Source of the DNA: Bog-756 sp052326605 | Lineage (GTDB): Bacteria; Actinomycetota; Acidimicrobiia; Acidimicrobiales; RAAP-2 | Reading direction: 5' to 3' | DNA: 64,000 nucleotides | Assembly (NCBI GenBank): GCA_052326605.1 | Contig: JBKQMB010000079.1 | Coordinates: 35,213-99,212 of the forward strand | Part shown: piece after piece, positions 12,677-22,375 of the stretch | Layout of the letters: each line of letters starts with the position of its first letter | Numbering within the stretch: the stretch's first letter is position 1 | Made by a program: the position numbers and the translations under genes | Notes under the pieces: generated by a model | The model's database searches: none | Told to the model about the DNA's origin: nothing | The model's input: only the letters and a program-made list of their open reading frames with translations

Positions 12677-13525
12677 TCAGCCGCCGGGCCGGCGGGCCTC
12701 GAGCTCGGCCAGCACACTGTCGGGCACTTTGAGGTCTCCCTGGCCGGTACCCACCCGGAGGTCGGGCTTGATCGTCCCGTGGTAGTCCGAGCCGCCCGTC
12801 GCCACCAGGTCGAATCGCCGGGCCAGGTTGCCCAGCTCCTGGCGCTGGCGGGGGGAGTAGCGGCCGTAGGTGGCCTCGATGCCGGTGAACCCGGCCCCGG
12901 CCAGTTCGCCGACCAGGCGGGCCAGTTCGGGCCCCTCGAGCCCCGTGCCGTAGGGGTGGGCGAGGACCGCCACGCCTCCCGATTCCCGGGCCAGCCGGGC
13001 GACATCCGGACCGGACAGGCGCGCCTTGGGGACGTAGGCGGGGCGGCCGTTGGCCAGGTAGCGGTCGAAGGCGTCCTCGACCGATGCGGCGGCGCCGACG
13101 GCCACCATGGCGGTGGCGAAGTGCGGCCGCCCGACGCCCGACTCGGTGCCGGCTTCGGCCACCGCCATTTCGTAGGTGACGGGCACGCCGAGGGCGGCCA
13201 GCCGCTCGGCGAGCGCGAGGTTGCGCTCGTGGCGGTCGATCCGCAGTCGGCCCAGCTCCTCGACGAGCGGGCTCCCGCCGTCCTCCACGAAGTAGACCAG
13301 CACGTGCATGCCGCCGACCGCCACCGGGTGGCACGAGATCTCGCACCCGGGGACGAACCTGATCCCGAGCTGTTCGGCCCGGGCGCGGGCGGCACCGATC
13401 CCGGCCAGGGAGTCGTGGTCGGTGAGGGCCACGGCACTGCACCCGGCCTCGGCGGCCAGCTCCACGATCCGCTCGGGGGGGTCGGTGCCGTCCGATACGG
13501 AGGAGTGGGTGTGGAGGTCGATCAT
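12677..13525 (-). CDS. PHP-domain metal-dependent phosphoesterase
   Basis: 282 residues. The start is DLHTHSSVSDGT, the metal-binding motif of the PHP family, followed by ALTDHDSL and later LAHPYGTG and GSDYHG. These motifs supply the histidines and aspartates of a trinuclear metal site. TrpH/YciV-type members are RNA or nucleotide 5'-phosphatases, for example 3',5'-nucleoside bisphosphate phosphatase; the exact substrate cannot be read here. The ATG at 13525 places the HTH motif at the usual N-terminal position. It lies between purL and purF on the opposite strand and is convergent with purL. Confidence 0.9.
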   Translation of the reverse strand: MIDLHTHSSVSDGTDPPERIVELAAEAGCSAVALTDHDSLAGIGAARARAEQLGIRFVPGCEISCHPVAVGGMHVLVYFVEDGGSPLVEELGRLRIDRHERNLALAERLAALGVPVTYEMAVAEAGTESGVGRPHFATAMVAVGAAASVEDAFDRYLANGRPAYVPKARLSGPDVARLARESGGVAVLAHPYGTGLEGPELARLVGELAGAGFTGIEATYGRYSPRQRQELGNLARRFDLVATGGSDYHGTIKPDLRVGTGQGDLKVPDSVLAELEARRPGG

Positions 13526-13598
13526 CGCCGGTGACGCTATCGGGCGCACCGGGCATGTGCTCCGCACCCGGGCTCGACGGACATTCGGTCGTCGGCAC

Positions 13599-13604
13599 TA
13601 GGAT
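13599..13604 (+). promoter_or_regulatory. Putative -10 box for purF-purM-pyrE
   Basis: TAGGAT stands 80 nt before the purF ATG. This implies a leader of about 74 nt. The -35 region is not clear. Confidence 0.35.
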
Positions 13605-13684
13605 GGCAGTGAGCGGTCCGGGTCCTTGCGGGCTCGCCCGCGCCGACAAGCCCGACGACCCCCGGTGTGTGCGGTGACCAACGG

Positions 13685-15162
<1,478 letters not shown>

Positions 15163-15166
<4 letters not shown>

Positions 15167-16299
15167 CCGAGCTGGGCTCGGACGCACCACCCCTTCCCCC
15201 CGATCACGCTTCCCCCTCCGACCCGGTCACCTACGCGTCGGCCGGCGTCGACATCGATGCCGGCGAGCGAGCGGTCGACCTGATCCGCCCCATGGTGGCG
15301 TCCACCCTGCGCCCCGAGGTGCTCGGCGGGTTGGGCGATTTCGGCGGACTGTTCGCGTTAGGCACCGACCGCTACCGGCAACCGGTGCTGGTGGCCTCCA
15401 CCGACGGGGTGGGCACGAAGGCGGCGTTGGCCCAGGCCCTCGGTCGGCTCGACACCATCGGCATCGACCTGGTGGCCATGTGCGTGGACGACCTGGTCTG
15501 CCAGGGTGCCGAACCGCTGTTCGTCCTGGACTACATCTCGACCGGGAGCGTGGAGCCGTCCCAGATGGCCGAGCTGGTGTCGGGCGTGGCCGAAGGGTGC
15601 CGCCAGGTGGGTGCCACCCTGCTCGGCGGCGAGATGGCCGAGCACGCCGGGATCATGAAGCCGGGCGAGTTCGACCTGGTGGGGTTCGCGGTCGGGGTGG
15701 TCGAGCGCGACGGGATCCTCGGGTCCTCCCGGGTGGGTGCCGGCGATGTGCTGATCGGCCTGCCGTCGCCGGGTCTGCGGTCCAACGGCTACACCCTCGC
15801 CCGCCACGTGCTGCTCGAGCGGGCCGGCCTCCCGTTCGACGGCCCGGCCTGGCCGGGTGCGACGACGACGCTGGCCGATGAGCTGATCAGGCCGTCGGTG
15901 ATCTACACCCCGGCGGTGCGCGCCGCCATTGCCGCCGCCGAGGTCCACGCCGCCGCCCACATCACCGGGGGCGGGTTCGAGGGCAACATCCCCCGTGCCC
16001 TGCCCCACGGCATGCGGGCGGTCCTCGAGCGCGGTTCGTGGGAGGTCCCCGCCCTCTTCGGGGAGATCCGGCGCCTGGGCCACGTGTCCGACGAGGAGAT
16101 GGCCCGGGTGTTCAACCTGGGGTTGGGCATGGTCCTGGTGGTCGGCGCGGCCAGTGCCGGTGATGCACTCGGGGCCCTGGGGGAAGCCGGCCTGGCCCCG
16201 GTGATCGTCGGCCGGGTGGAGGAGGGCGAACCCGGCGTCGAGCTGGTCGGCCCAGGCTTCTGGCCCGGCACCGACGGTGGGCCGGACCACCGTCGGTGA
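15163..16299 (+). CDS. purM: AIR synthetase (phosphoribosylformylglycinamidine cyclo-ligase)
   Basis: 378 residues, about 30 longer than usual because of a proline-rich N-terminal extension before VTYASAGVDIDAGERAV. PurM closes FGAM to AIR with ATP. Motifs include STDGVGTKAALAQALG, LLGGEMAEHAG and HITGGGFEGNIPR. The GTG start overlaps the purF stop by 4 nt, and the stop overlaps the pyrE start by 4 nt. An internal start nearer VTYAS cannot be excluded. Confidence 0.96.
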
Positions 16300-16865
16300 G
16301 CGGCCCCCTTCCCCCGACCGAATTCGAGCTCCTCCGCACCCATCTGCTCGAGCATTCGGTCAGGCGCGGCGACTTCGTGCTCAAGTCGGGGCGCACCAGC
16401 AACTGGTTCATCGACTCGAAGCAGACGGTGTGCCGGCCCGAGGCCATGCTTCTGGTGGCCAACGGGGTGCTCTCGGTCATCCCCGACGATGCCACCGCCA
16501 TCGGCGGCCTGACCATGGGGGCCGACCCGGTGGCCTTCGTCACCGCCGGGGTGGCGGCAGCATCGGGGCGCATGCTGAAGGCGTTCAGCGTCCGCAAGGA
16601 GGCCAAGGACCACGGGGGGGGCGGGCGCATCGCCGGTGCGCTCGACCCCGGTGACCGGGTGGTGGTGACCGAGGACACCGTCACCCGGGGGACCTCGCTG
16701 CTCGAGGCCGCCCACGCGGTGGTCGAGGCCGGCGCCGTCCCCGTCCTGCTGGTGGCCATCGTGGACCGGGGCGGAACGGCCGGTGCGCTGGCTGCCGCCG
16801 AGGGCCTCCCCTTCCGGGCCCTGTTGACGGCGCCGGACCTGGGGTTCGACTACGAAGGCGCCTGA
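16296..16865 (+). CDS. pyrE: Orotate phosphoribosyltransferase
   Basis: 189 residues, type I PRTase. It makes orotidine monophosphate from orotate and PRPP in pyrimidine synthesis. FVLKSGRTSNWFIDSK near the N-terminus and the PRPP loop VVVTEDTVTRGTSLLEA near residue 125 are characteristic. KAFSVRKEAKDHG carries the catalytic loop lysine and histidine. It overlaps purM by 4 nt (GTGA), so a pyrimidine gene is translationally coupled to purF-purM. Both PurF and PyrE consume PRPP. Confidence 0.93.
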   Translation: MSGPLPPTEFELLRTHLLEHSVRRGDFVLKSGRTSNWFIDSKQTVCRPEAMLLVANGVLSVIPDDATAIGGLTMGADPVAFVTAGVAAASGRMLKAFSVRKEAKDHGGGGRIAGALDPGDRVVVTEDTVTRGTSLLEAAHAVVEAGAVPVLLVAIVDRGGTAGALAAAEGLPFRALLTAPDLGFDYEGA

Positions 16866-16878
16866 CCGGCACCCCCGG

Positions 16879-17571
16879 TCACGATCCCGGGCGGGCCTCC
16901 GGGTCCTCCGCCGTCCCGCCGCCGGGCACCGAGGCGCCGTCGGCCAGCACCAGGTAGATCTTGCGCCTGGTGTCGGTGAGGATCTCGCCCACCGCCTTGA
17001 TCTGCTGCTCGCTGCCGGCCCGGCCCACCTGCATGATGGCCGCACCGACCTCGAACATCAGGCCGCGGAGGTCGACCAGTGAGCGGTCCGCACCCCGGGC
17101 CGCGTCCTCCCACGGTGCCGGTCCGTCGCCGGCGGCGTCCGCCTCGGCCCGGCCGTCGTCGGTCAGGCTGAACACCCGGCGTCCCTCCGACTTGTCGGCG
17201 GTCACCAGCCCCTGGTCCTCGAGGGCCTGAAGGGTCGGGTAGACCGAGCCGGGGCTGGGCCGCCACACCCCGCCGCTCCGCTCGGTGAGCTCCGTGATGA
17301 TCTGGTAGCCGTGCATCGGCTCCTCTGCCAGCAGGGCGATGATCGCCGCCCGCACGTCGCCGCGCCCCACTTTGGGTCCGCGCCCGAACATCGGGCCGCC
17401 GAAACCCGGGCCGAAGCCCCCGTGCCGGCCGAAACCGTCCTGTCGGCCGCGGCCCCTCCCGCGTCCGCTGCCTCGGGATCGGGTGGCGCCGCCGAGGCGG
17501 TCGCCTCGACCGGGGGAACCCGAGCCGAACCGGGTGGCTTGTGTGTCGTCGTGTCTCTTGTTTCCGTGCAT
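16879..17571 (-). CDS. PadR-family transcriptional regulator with RG-rich N-terminus
   Basis: 230 residues. The first ~75 residues are low complexity and very rich in glycine and arginine (RGRGRGRQDGFGRHGGFGPG). The PadR winged-helix domain follows: GDVRAAIIALLAEEPMHGYQI, SGGVWRPSPGSVYPTLQALEDQGLV and RRVFSLTDDGRA. The C-terminal third is helical and should give the dimer. PadR proteins usually repress transport or stress genes. The ATG at 17571 has AAGGAG 9 nt upstream, so the longer frame is rejected. A CGATATATCG palindrome lies about 95 bp upstream, fitting autoregulation. The gene is convergent with pyrE. Confidence 0.9.
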   Translation of the reverse strand: MHGNKRHDDTQATRFGSGSPGRGDRLGGATRSRGSGRGRGRGRQDGFGRHGGFGPGFGGPMFGRGPKVGRGDVRAAIIALLAEEPMHGYQIITELTERSGGVWRPSPGSVYPTLQALEDQGLVTADKSEGRRVFSLTDDGRAEADAAGDGPAPWEDAARGADRSLVDLRGLMFEVGAAIMQVGRAGSEQQIKAVGEILTDTRRKIYLVLADGASVPGGGTAEDPEARPGS

Positions 17572-17664
17572 CAGATGAATCTCCTTGTCTCGTCTGTCGG
17601 GATCGGTCGGTCGACCGTCCCATGGCTTGCGAAGCTGTCTATCGAGACTGCTCACGTGCAATCA

Positions 17665-17674
17665 CGATATATCG
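17665..17674. promoter_or_regulatory. Putative PadR operator palindrome
   Basis: CGATATATCG is a perfect 10-bp palindrome in an AT-rich patch upstream of the PadR gene, set in GC-rich surroundings. Regulators of this family often bind ATAT-centred palindromes in their own promoter. Confidence 0.4.
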
Positions 17675-17761
17675 CAATACTCCCGATGTCAAGGGCTCTC
17701 GTCGAGGCGTGGGTATTCCCGCCGCCGCTCGGCCCGCCGGCGTCCGCCGGGCCGGGGGTGC

Positions 17762-18832
17762 TCAGCCGGCCCGGTAGGCGGCGATGATCGGTTCGAGCTC
17801 GCGTGGCGTGGCGCCGTGCAGGATGACCCCGTCGCATCCCAGGGCGAGTTGGCCCCGGATGGCCGCGACGCACTGGTCGGGGGTGCCGGCGGCGCAGTCG
17901 GCCAGCCACTCGTCGGGCAGGAGGGTGGCGATGTGCTCCAACTGCGCGGTGGTGGCGTTGGAGTCGATGCCACCGAGGAAGCCGGACACCACGTCGTCGG
18001 CACGGAACCGCTCGAGCACGGCGGGGTCCCAACCGTTGGTGCGGACCAACAGGTCGCCGTAGCCCTGGAGGTAGGTGGCCAGCCGACCCACCGACTTCAC
18101 GAGCCTGGCCTCCTCGGGGATGTGGTCGCCGATGGTGGCGAAGCACGACCACACCCAAGCTGCGTTGGGATCCCTCCCTGCCCGCTCCGCCGCTTCCCTC
18201 ACCGTGGCGACGCTCCGTCGGGTCGTCTCTTCGGTGAAGAAGGTGTGGAGCACCACCTGGTCGAAGCACCGACCGCCGAGGGCCAACGAGTGGGGGCCGA
18301 AGGCCACCAGACCGAGGGGGAGGTACTCGTCGACGGCGGCCAGGTAGAGCACCGGATAGGACCCGGCGGGCCCATCGTGCCCGATGATCGCCTCGCCCCG
18401 GAAGAGCCGGCGCATGAGCCCGGCGAAGTCCTCGAGTTGGGCCGTGGTGATCCGGCCGATTCCGTAGGTGTCCTGGATCACCGGGATGCCCCGGCCCAGT
18501 CCGAGCACGAAGCGGCCACCGGTGAGGCTCTGCATGGTGCGGGCGATCGCCGCGGTGACCATGGGGTGGCGCGTGTTGTGGTTGGTCGCCGCGGTGACGA
18601 TGGTCATCGACTCGCTCACCGCGCCGGCCGCGCCGGAGAGGACGGCCGCCTCCTTTTTGTCGAAGCGCTCCGAGATGAAGGCCGAGCCCAGGCCCAGTCG
18701 CTCGGCCAGGCGGACCTCGTCGACCAGATCGCGAGACGTGACGGCGTGGCCGGCCAGCGCGTAGAAGCCGAGCTCGGGGAGGGCGGAGGCGGCCTCAGTG
18801 GTGATCGGGACGCCAGACGAGGCGGCGGTCAC
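17762..18832 (-). CDS. F420-dependent luciferase-like (LLM) oxidoreductase
   Basis: 356 residues, TIM-barrel fold of the bacterial luciferase superfamily. The start ELGFYALAGHAV, the segment LGLGSAFISERFD, and GGRFVLGLGRGIPV are typical of actinobacterial F420-using members. Glycine-rich strands and the final segment LGCDGVILHGATP complete the barrel. It probably transfers hydride between F420H2 and an unknown substrate. The start is a GTG with GAGGA about 7 nt upstream. Its position between PadR and thpR gives no clear clue to the pathway. Confidence 0.88.
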   Translation of the reverse strand: MTAASSGVPITTEAASALPELGFYALAGHAVTSRDLVDEVRLAERLGLGSAFISERFDKKEAAVLSGAAGAVSESMTIVTAATNHNTRHPMVTAAIARTMQSLTGGRFVLGLGRGIPVIQDTYGIGRITTAQLEDFAGLMRRLFRGEAIIGHDGPAGSYPVLYLAAVDEYLPLGLVAFGPHSLALGGRCFDQVVLHTFFTEETTRRSVATVREAAERAGRDPNAAWVWSCFATIGDHIPEEARLVKSVGRLATYLQGYGDLLVRTNGWDPAVLERFRADDVVSGFLGGIDSNATTAQLEHIATLLPDEWLADCAAGTPDQCVAAIRGQLALGCDGVILHGATPRELEPIIAAYRAG

Positions 18833-18937
18833 GGGGGGTCCTCGTCGTCGGGCATCGTTGCGAAGCTAGCAACCCCGGATCGAGGGTGCAGGATGTGCCG
18901 CCCGCGGTGGAAGAGCCGGGGTCGGCCGTGCCGGGCT

Positions 18938-19474
18938 TCACCCACGGCCGAGCGGGCCGACCGAACCGAGCGGGACGGTGGCCAGGGCTTCGTAGGTGGG
19001 CCCCCCGGGCCCGCGTCTCGACTCGTAGAGCACCACCTCGGTGACGTCGAACCGGGTGGCCACCGGCGTGCCGGCCAGGCCGGCCGGGCCGGCCGTGCGT
19101 CCCCTGGTGCGGGCCAGGGTGAGGTGGCCGGCGAAGGCAGGTGGCCCGGCCGGGCCCCACGGGGCCGTGGCCTCGGACACCGCCCGGGCCAGCGCGTCGA
19201 GTCCGGCCACCGGAACCTGCAGGACGCGTCCGCCCGGGAACCACGCCGTGGCCGGACCGAGCTGGGCCTCCACTGCTCCGAGGTCGGGGGTGTGGGTGAT
19301 GCCGGCCAGGGCGGTGGCCACCGCCGCCGGCTCGTCCACCTCACCGAGGAACCGCAGCGTCACGTGCCACTGGTCCGGGCCCGTCCAACGCAGGCCCCGG
19401 TCGGCGGCCCGGGGCAGGGAGTCGAGGAGCTCCACGACCCGCGGGGGCGGGTCCACCGCCACGAAGAGGCGCAT
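18938..19474 (-). CDS. thpR: RNA 2',3'-cyclic phosphodiesterase (2'-5' RNA ligase family)
   Basis: 178 residues. The two HxT-type signature motifs HVTLRFLG (near residue 39) and HLTLART (near 118) define the 2H phosphoesterase superfamily. MRLFVAVDPP is the common start. ThpR opens 2',3'-cyclic phosphates on RNA ends and can run the reverse ligation in vitro. The ATG at 19474 has no Shine-Dalgarno; CACACT ends 6 nt upstream, so the message may be leaderless. Longer frames add only proline/arginine-rich sequence. Confidence 0.92.
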   Translation of the reverse strand: MRLFVAVDPPPRVVELLDSLPRAADRGLRWTGPDQWHVTLRFLGEVDEPAAVATALAGITHTPDLGAVEAQLGPATAWFPGGRVLQVPVAGLDALARAVSEATAPWGPAGPPAFAGHLTLARTRGRTAGPAGLAGTPVATRFDVTEVVLYESRRGPGGPTYEALATVPLGSVGPLGRG

Positions 19475-19491
19475 CCGACCAGTGTGCACGC

Positions 19492-21126
19492 GTGCCGGGG
19501 GTCGCCGGGTCCGCCCGCCGGCGCGCCGTGGCACAGCGGGCCGGCACCTACCTCGAGGGGTACTACGCCGCTGCCGTCCGGAGCATGTCGATGAGCTGGC
19601 ACAACTTCTTCCTCGGCGCATTCGATCCGGTGGCGACGGTGACCTTGGACAAGTTGCCGGGAGCGTTCTGGGTCCAGGCGCTCTCCGTCCGCGCCTTCGG
19701 CGTGCACACCTGGGCCATCGTCCTGCCCCAGGTGGTCGAGGGCGTGCTGCCGGTGCTCGTCCTGTACCGGATCGTCCGCCGACTGTGCGGCCCGGCCGCC
19801 GGGCTCCTGGCGGCCATCGTGCTCGCACTGTCGCCGGCGACGGTGGCTCTCGACCGGGGCAACATCTCCGACACCCTGATGGTCCTGTTCCTCCTACTGG
19901 CTGCCGACTCGGTGGTCGTCGCGGTGACGGCCGGCCGGTGGTCGAGCACCCTCCTCGCCGGGTTCTGGGTCGGCCTCGCCTTCCAGGCCAAGATGATCGA
20001 GGAGTGGATCGTCCTGCCCGCGTTGGGGCTCGTCTACTTGGTCGCTGCGGCCGGGACCTGGTGGCGGAGGCTGGTTCGCATCGCCGCCCTGGGGGCCGTC
20101 GCCGCCCTGGTGTCGCTGAGCTGGATGACGGTGGTGACCCTGACCCCCGCCTCGTCGCGCCCGTATGTCGACGGGAGCCAGGACAACTCGCTCTTCCAAC
20201 AGGTCTGCGTCTACAACGGTGTCGGCCGACTGGACCAGGCGTCCCCCAACCAACTGCTCACCCGCTCCATCGGCATCGACATCCCCCCGTCACCCCCTCC
20301 GGCGTGGGACCGGCTGCTCACCGGCGCGTTCGGCCGGGACATCGGATGGCTGATGCCGGCCGCGCTCATCGCGCTCGTGGCCGGCCTGGTCGGGACCCGA
20401 CGGAACCCGAGGAGCGATCCAACGCGGGCGGGCCTCGTGCTGTGGGGAGCCTGGTTGCTGGCACTGACCGCCACGTTCAGCTTCAGCTCCAGCATCATCT
20501 CGTACTACACGGCAGCACTCTCGCCGCCGATCGCCGGCCTCATCGCCTCGGGGTCGGTGCTGGCCTGGAGGTGGCGCCACTCGATGTGGGTGCGCGCCAC
20601 CGTGGCGGCCACGGTGGTGGTCTCCGTGACCTACGCGGCGTGGCTCCTTGCGGAGACCGGAACGGGCGTGTCGGGATGGCTGGCACCCGGGGTGCTCGCC
20701 GTCGGCGCCGTCGCCTGCGTCGGCCTCGTCCTCTCGTGGTGGAACGCCGGGCCCCGCCTCTTCCTCCGGGTGGGCCCGGCGTTCCACCACGGCGGACCTG
20801 CTGCCCGGGCTGGAACGGGCGCGGCGGGGAGCGCCCTACCTGATGGCCACCGAGACGTCCGCCCTGGCCGCGCCGCTCATCTTCGTGAGCGGGCAGGAGG
20901 TGCTGCCTATCGGGGCTACACCGGCACCATCCCCGAGCCCACGCTGGCCACCCTCGAGTCGATGATCCGCGCCGTCCGGTTCCACCTCGTCCTGCAGTCG
21001 CCCTCGGCGACCGACCCGCGGCTGGTCTGGATCGCACACCACTGCCTCTCGGTGCCCCAGCCGACCGGCGTCGACGTCCCCTCCAACACTCGCTATGCCA
21101 TCTACTACTGCCTGCGCACGTCCTGA
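19492..21126 (+). CDS. GT39-type membrane glycosyltransferase with two compensating frameshifts
   Basis: 544 residues as read, with about nine membrane segments. The start region (YLEGYYAAAVRSMSMSWHNFFLG, then VTLDKLPGAFWVQALSVRAFG) matches the first extracytoplasmic loop of the dolichyl-phosphate-mannose/ArnT-like family, with its acidic residue and the DK motif. The usual N-terminal cytoplasmic tail and first membrane helix are missing, and the upstream frame is not hydrophobic. Between about 20780 and 20914 the family-like sequence (ADLLPGLERARR, ETSALAAPLIFVSGQEVLPIG) lies in the +1 shifted frame. The annotated frame there reads arginine/glycine-rich nonsense. It then returns in frame at GYTGTIPEPTL. 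The second shift sits at a run of four G (20912-20915). The ORF stays open only because the shifts cancel. It is either a sequencing artefact or a damaged enzyme. Confidence 0.8.
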   Translation: MPGVAGSARRRAVAQRAGTYLEGYYAAAVRSMSMSWHNFFLGAFDPVATVTLDKLPGAFWVQALSVRAFGVHTWAIVLPQVVEGVLPVLVLYRIVRRLCGPAAGLLAAIVLALSPATVALDRGNISDTLMVLFLLLAADSVVVAVTAGRWSSTLLAGFWVGLAFQAKMIEEWIVLPALGLVYLVAAAGTWWRRLVRIAALGAVAALVSLSWMTVVTLTPASSRPYVDGSQDNSLFQQVCVYNGVGRLDQASPNQLLTRSIGIDIPPSPPPAWDRLLTGAFGRDIGWLMPAALIALVAGLVGTRRNPRSDPTRAGLVLWGAWLLALTATFSFSSSIISYYTAALSPPIAGLIASGSVLAWRWRHSMWVRATVAATVVVSVTYAAWLLAETGTGVSGWLAPGVLAVGAVACVGLVLSWWNAGPRLFLRVGPAFHHGGPAARAGTGAAGSALPDGHRDVRPGRAAHLRERAGGAAYRGYTGTIPEPTLATLESMIRAVRFHLVLQSPSATDPRLVWIAHHCLSVPQPTGVDVPSNTRYAIYYCLRTS

Positions 21127-21242
21127 GGGCCGAGGACCCCCTCCCGGCCCGGCTGCCGCGTGGGGGGCAGGTGTGTGGCACGGAGACCCGGTCGGCTCGG
21201 ACGTGGCCAGGTCGACAACGCCCTGACCAGGGACTTCTTCGG

Positions 21243-21315
21243 TGGTCGGGACCGGCGTCGATCCGGTGACCTCACGCTTTTCAGGCGCGCGCTCTACCAA
21301 CTGAGCTACCCGACC
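21243..21315 (-). tRNA. tRNA-Phe (GAA)
   Basis: The complement folds as a full cloverleaf. The acceptor is GGTCGGG/CCCGACC, the D stem GCTC/GAGC, and the anticodon stem CGCGC/GCGTG with loop CTGAAAA, giving anticodon GAA. The T-arm is present. The 3' CCA is not encoded (CCG follows the discriminator). Confidence 0.95.
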
Positions 21316-21334
21316 TCGCCTCGGCGAACCGAGG

Positions 21335-21412
21335 TGGCGGACCTGACGGGATTTGAACCCGCGACCTCCGGCTTGACAGGCCGGCGTGCACTCCAAACTG
21401 CACCACAGGTCC
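21335..21412 (-). tRNA. tRNA-Asp (GTC)
   Basis: The acceptor is GGACCTG/CAGGTCC. The anticodon stem is CCGGC/GCCGG with loop CTGTCAA, giving anticodon GTC. The T-stem is GCGGG/CCCGT. The discriminator is G, and CCA is encoded here, unlike in its two neighbours. Confidence 0.95.
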
Positions 21413-21443
21413 CCAACCAGCAACAATGCGCTGGGGCATACGG

Positions 21444-21516
21444 CACCCCCAACGGGATTCGAACCCGTGTTACCGCCTTGAAAGGGCGGCGTCCTAGGCC
21501 GCTAGACGATGGGGGC
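21444..21516 (-). tRNA. tRNA-Glu (TTC)
   Basis: The acceptor is GCCCCCA/TGGGGGT. The anticodon stem is CCGCC/GGCGG with loop CTTTCAA, giving anticodon TTC. It is the first of three tRNAs read on the minus strand (Glu-Asp-Phe). CCA is not encoded. Confidence 0.95.
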
Positions 21517-21554
21517 TCAAACCCGATCAGGGCTTTTGGAGATTAGCAGAGGGA

Positions 21555-22049
21555 TCACAGTGCCCCTTCGGGCCGACCCTGCTCCGGCAGTTCGGCGGCG
21601 AGAACCTCGATGATCAGGTACTGGAGCTCGCCCAAGAACTCGTAGAGGCCGTATTCCGCGGCGGCCAGGTCCTCGGGGCCGGGCGGCACCATGTCCTCGC
21701 TGACGTCCAGGCGTGTCCCGAACACCAGCCTTAACGATCCGACCGCCGCCAGCCAGTCGTTGAGCTCCTCCTCGCTCAGGGTGTCCGCATCCGCGGTTGC
21801 CGCCAGCACGTCGAGTGCCTTGCGGTGGTGGTTGACCAGCGCCGTGTCGACCAGCTTCCGGTACTCCTGCTCGGCCTGCTCGAACGCCGCTCCGGGATAG
21901 GCCGGCGGGAAGAGTCGCCGGGTGATCGGGTCGCGTGCCTCGAGGGCGGCGGGCAGCTGTTGGGCCAGGTTGGCAAGCACGGCCCGGACATTGGGATCGA
22001 GTCGGATGGTGTAGCGGCCGTCTCGTCGCCGATGGATGGGGGAGCTCAA
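21555..22049 (-). CDS. DUF2017 family protein
   Basis: 164 residues. It begins at a TTG whose bases overlap the clpS stop (TTGA), the same 4-nt overlap style as the gene before it. The sequence is mainly helical and acidic (YRKLVDTALVNHHRKALDVL, LSEEELNDWLAAVGSLRLVFGTRL, LYEFLGELQYLIIEVL). DUF2017 is an actinobacterial family commonly next to clpS. Its function is unknown to me; a role in N-degron or ClpS-linked proteolysis is suggested only by linkage. Confidence 0.88.
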   Translation of the reverse strand: MSSPIHRRRDGRYTIRLDPNVRAVLANLAQQLPAALEARDPITRRLFPPAYPGAAFEQAEQEYRKLVDTALVNHHRKALDVLAATADADTLSEEELNDWLAAVGSLRLVFGTRLDVSEDMVPPGPEDLAAAEYGLYEFLGELQYLIIEVLAAELPEQGRPEGAL

Positions 22050-22375
22050 CTCGACTGTTCCATGGTGGCCCACAGGCCGTGCTCCTGGAGCCGGTAGACA
22101 TCGAGCTCGGCCCGCTCGCGGGTTCCCGAGGAGACCACCGCCCGCCCCTTGTGGTGGACGTCCAGCATCAGCTTGGTCGCCTTCTCCTTCGAGTAGCCGA
22201 AGAGCTTCTGAAAGACGAAGGTGACGAACGACATCAGGTTGATCGGGTCGTTCCACACAATGACCAGCCACGGGGTGTCCGTGCCCGGCGACTCGTCGAG
22301 CGACGGGCGCTCGGCCTCCACCGGGGCTGTCTGGGCCTGGCGGGCCCCGTAGGCGGCCGACGGCGCGACCTTCAT
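22046..22375 (-). CDS. clpS: ATP-dependent Clp protease adaptor ClpS
   Basis: 109 residues. The core PWLVIVWNDPINLMSFVTFVFQKLFGYSKEKATKLM, then HHKGRAVVSSGTRERAE, contains the substrate-binding ND..N/M residues and the helical ClpC-binding face. ClpS delivers N-degron substrates to ClpAP/ClpCP. The ATG overlaps the ctaA stop (ATGA) and has GGGAG 5-6 nt upstream. The stop overlaps the DUF2017 start. Confidence 0.94.
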   Translation of the reverse strand: MKVAPSAAYGARQAQTAPVEAERPSLDESPGTDTPWLVIVWNDPINLMSFVTFVFQKLFGYSKEKATKLMLDVHHKGRAVVSSGTRERAELDVYRLQEHGLWATMEQSS

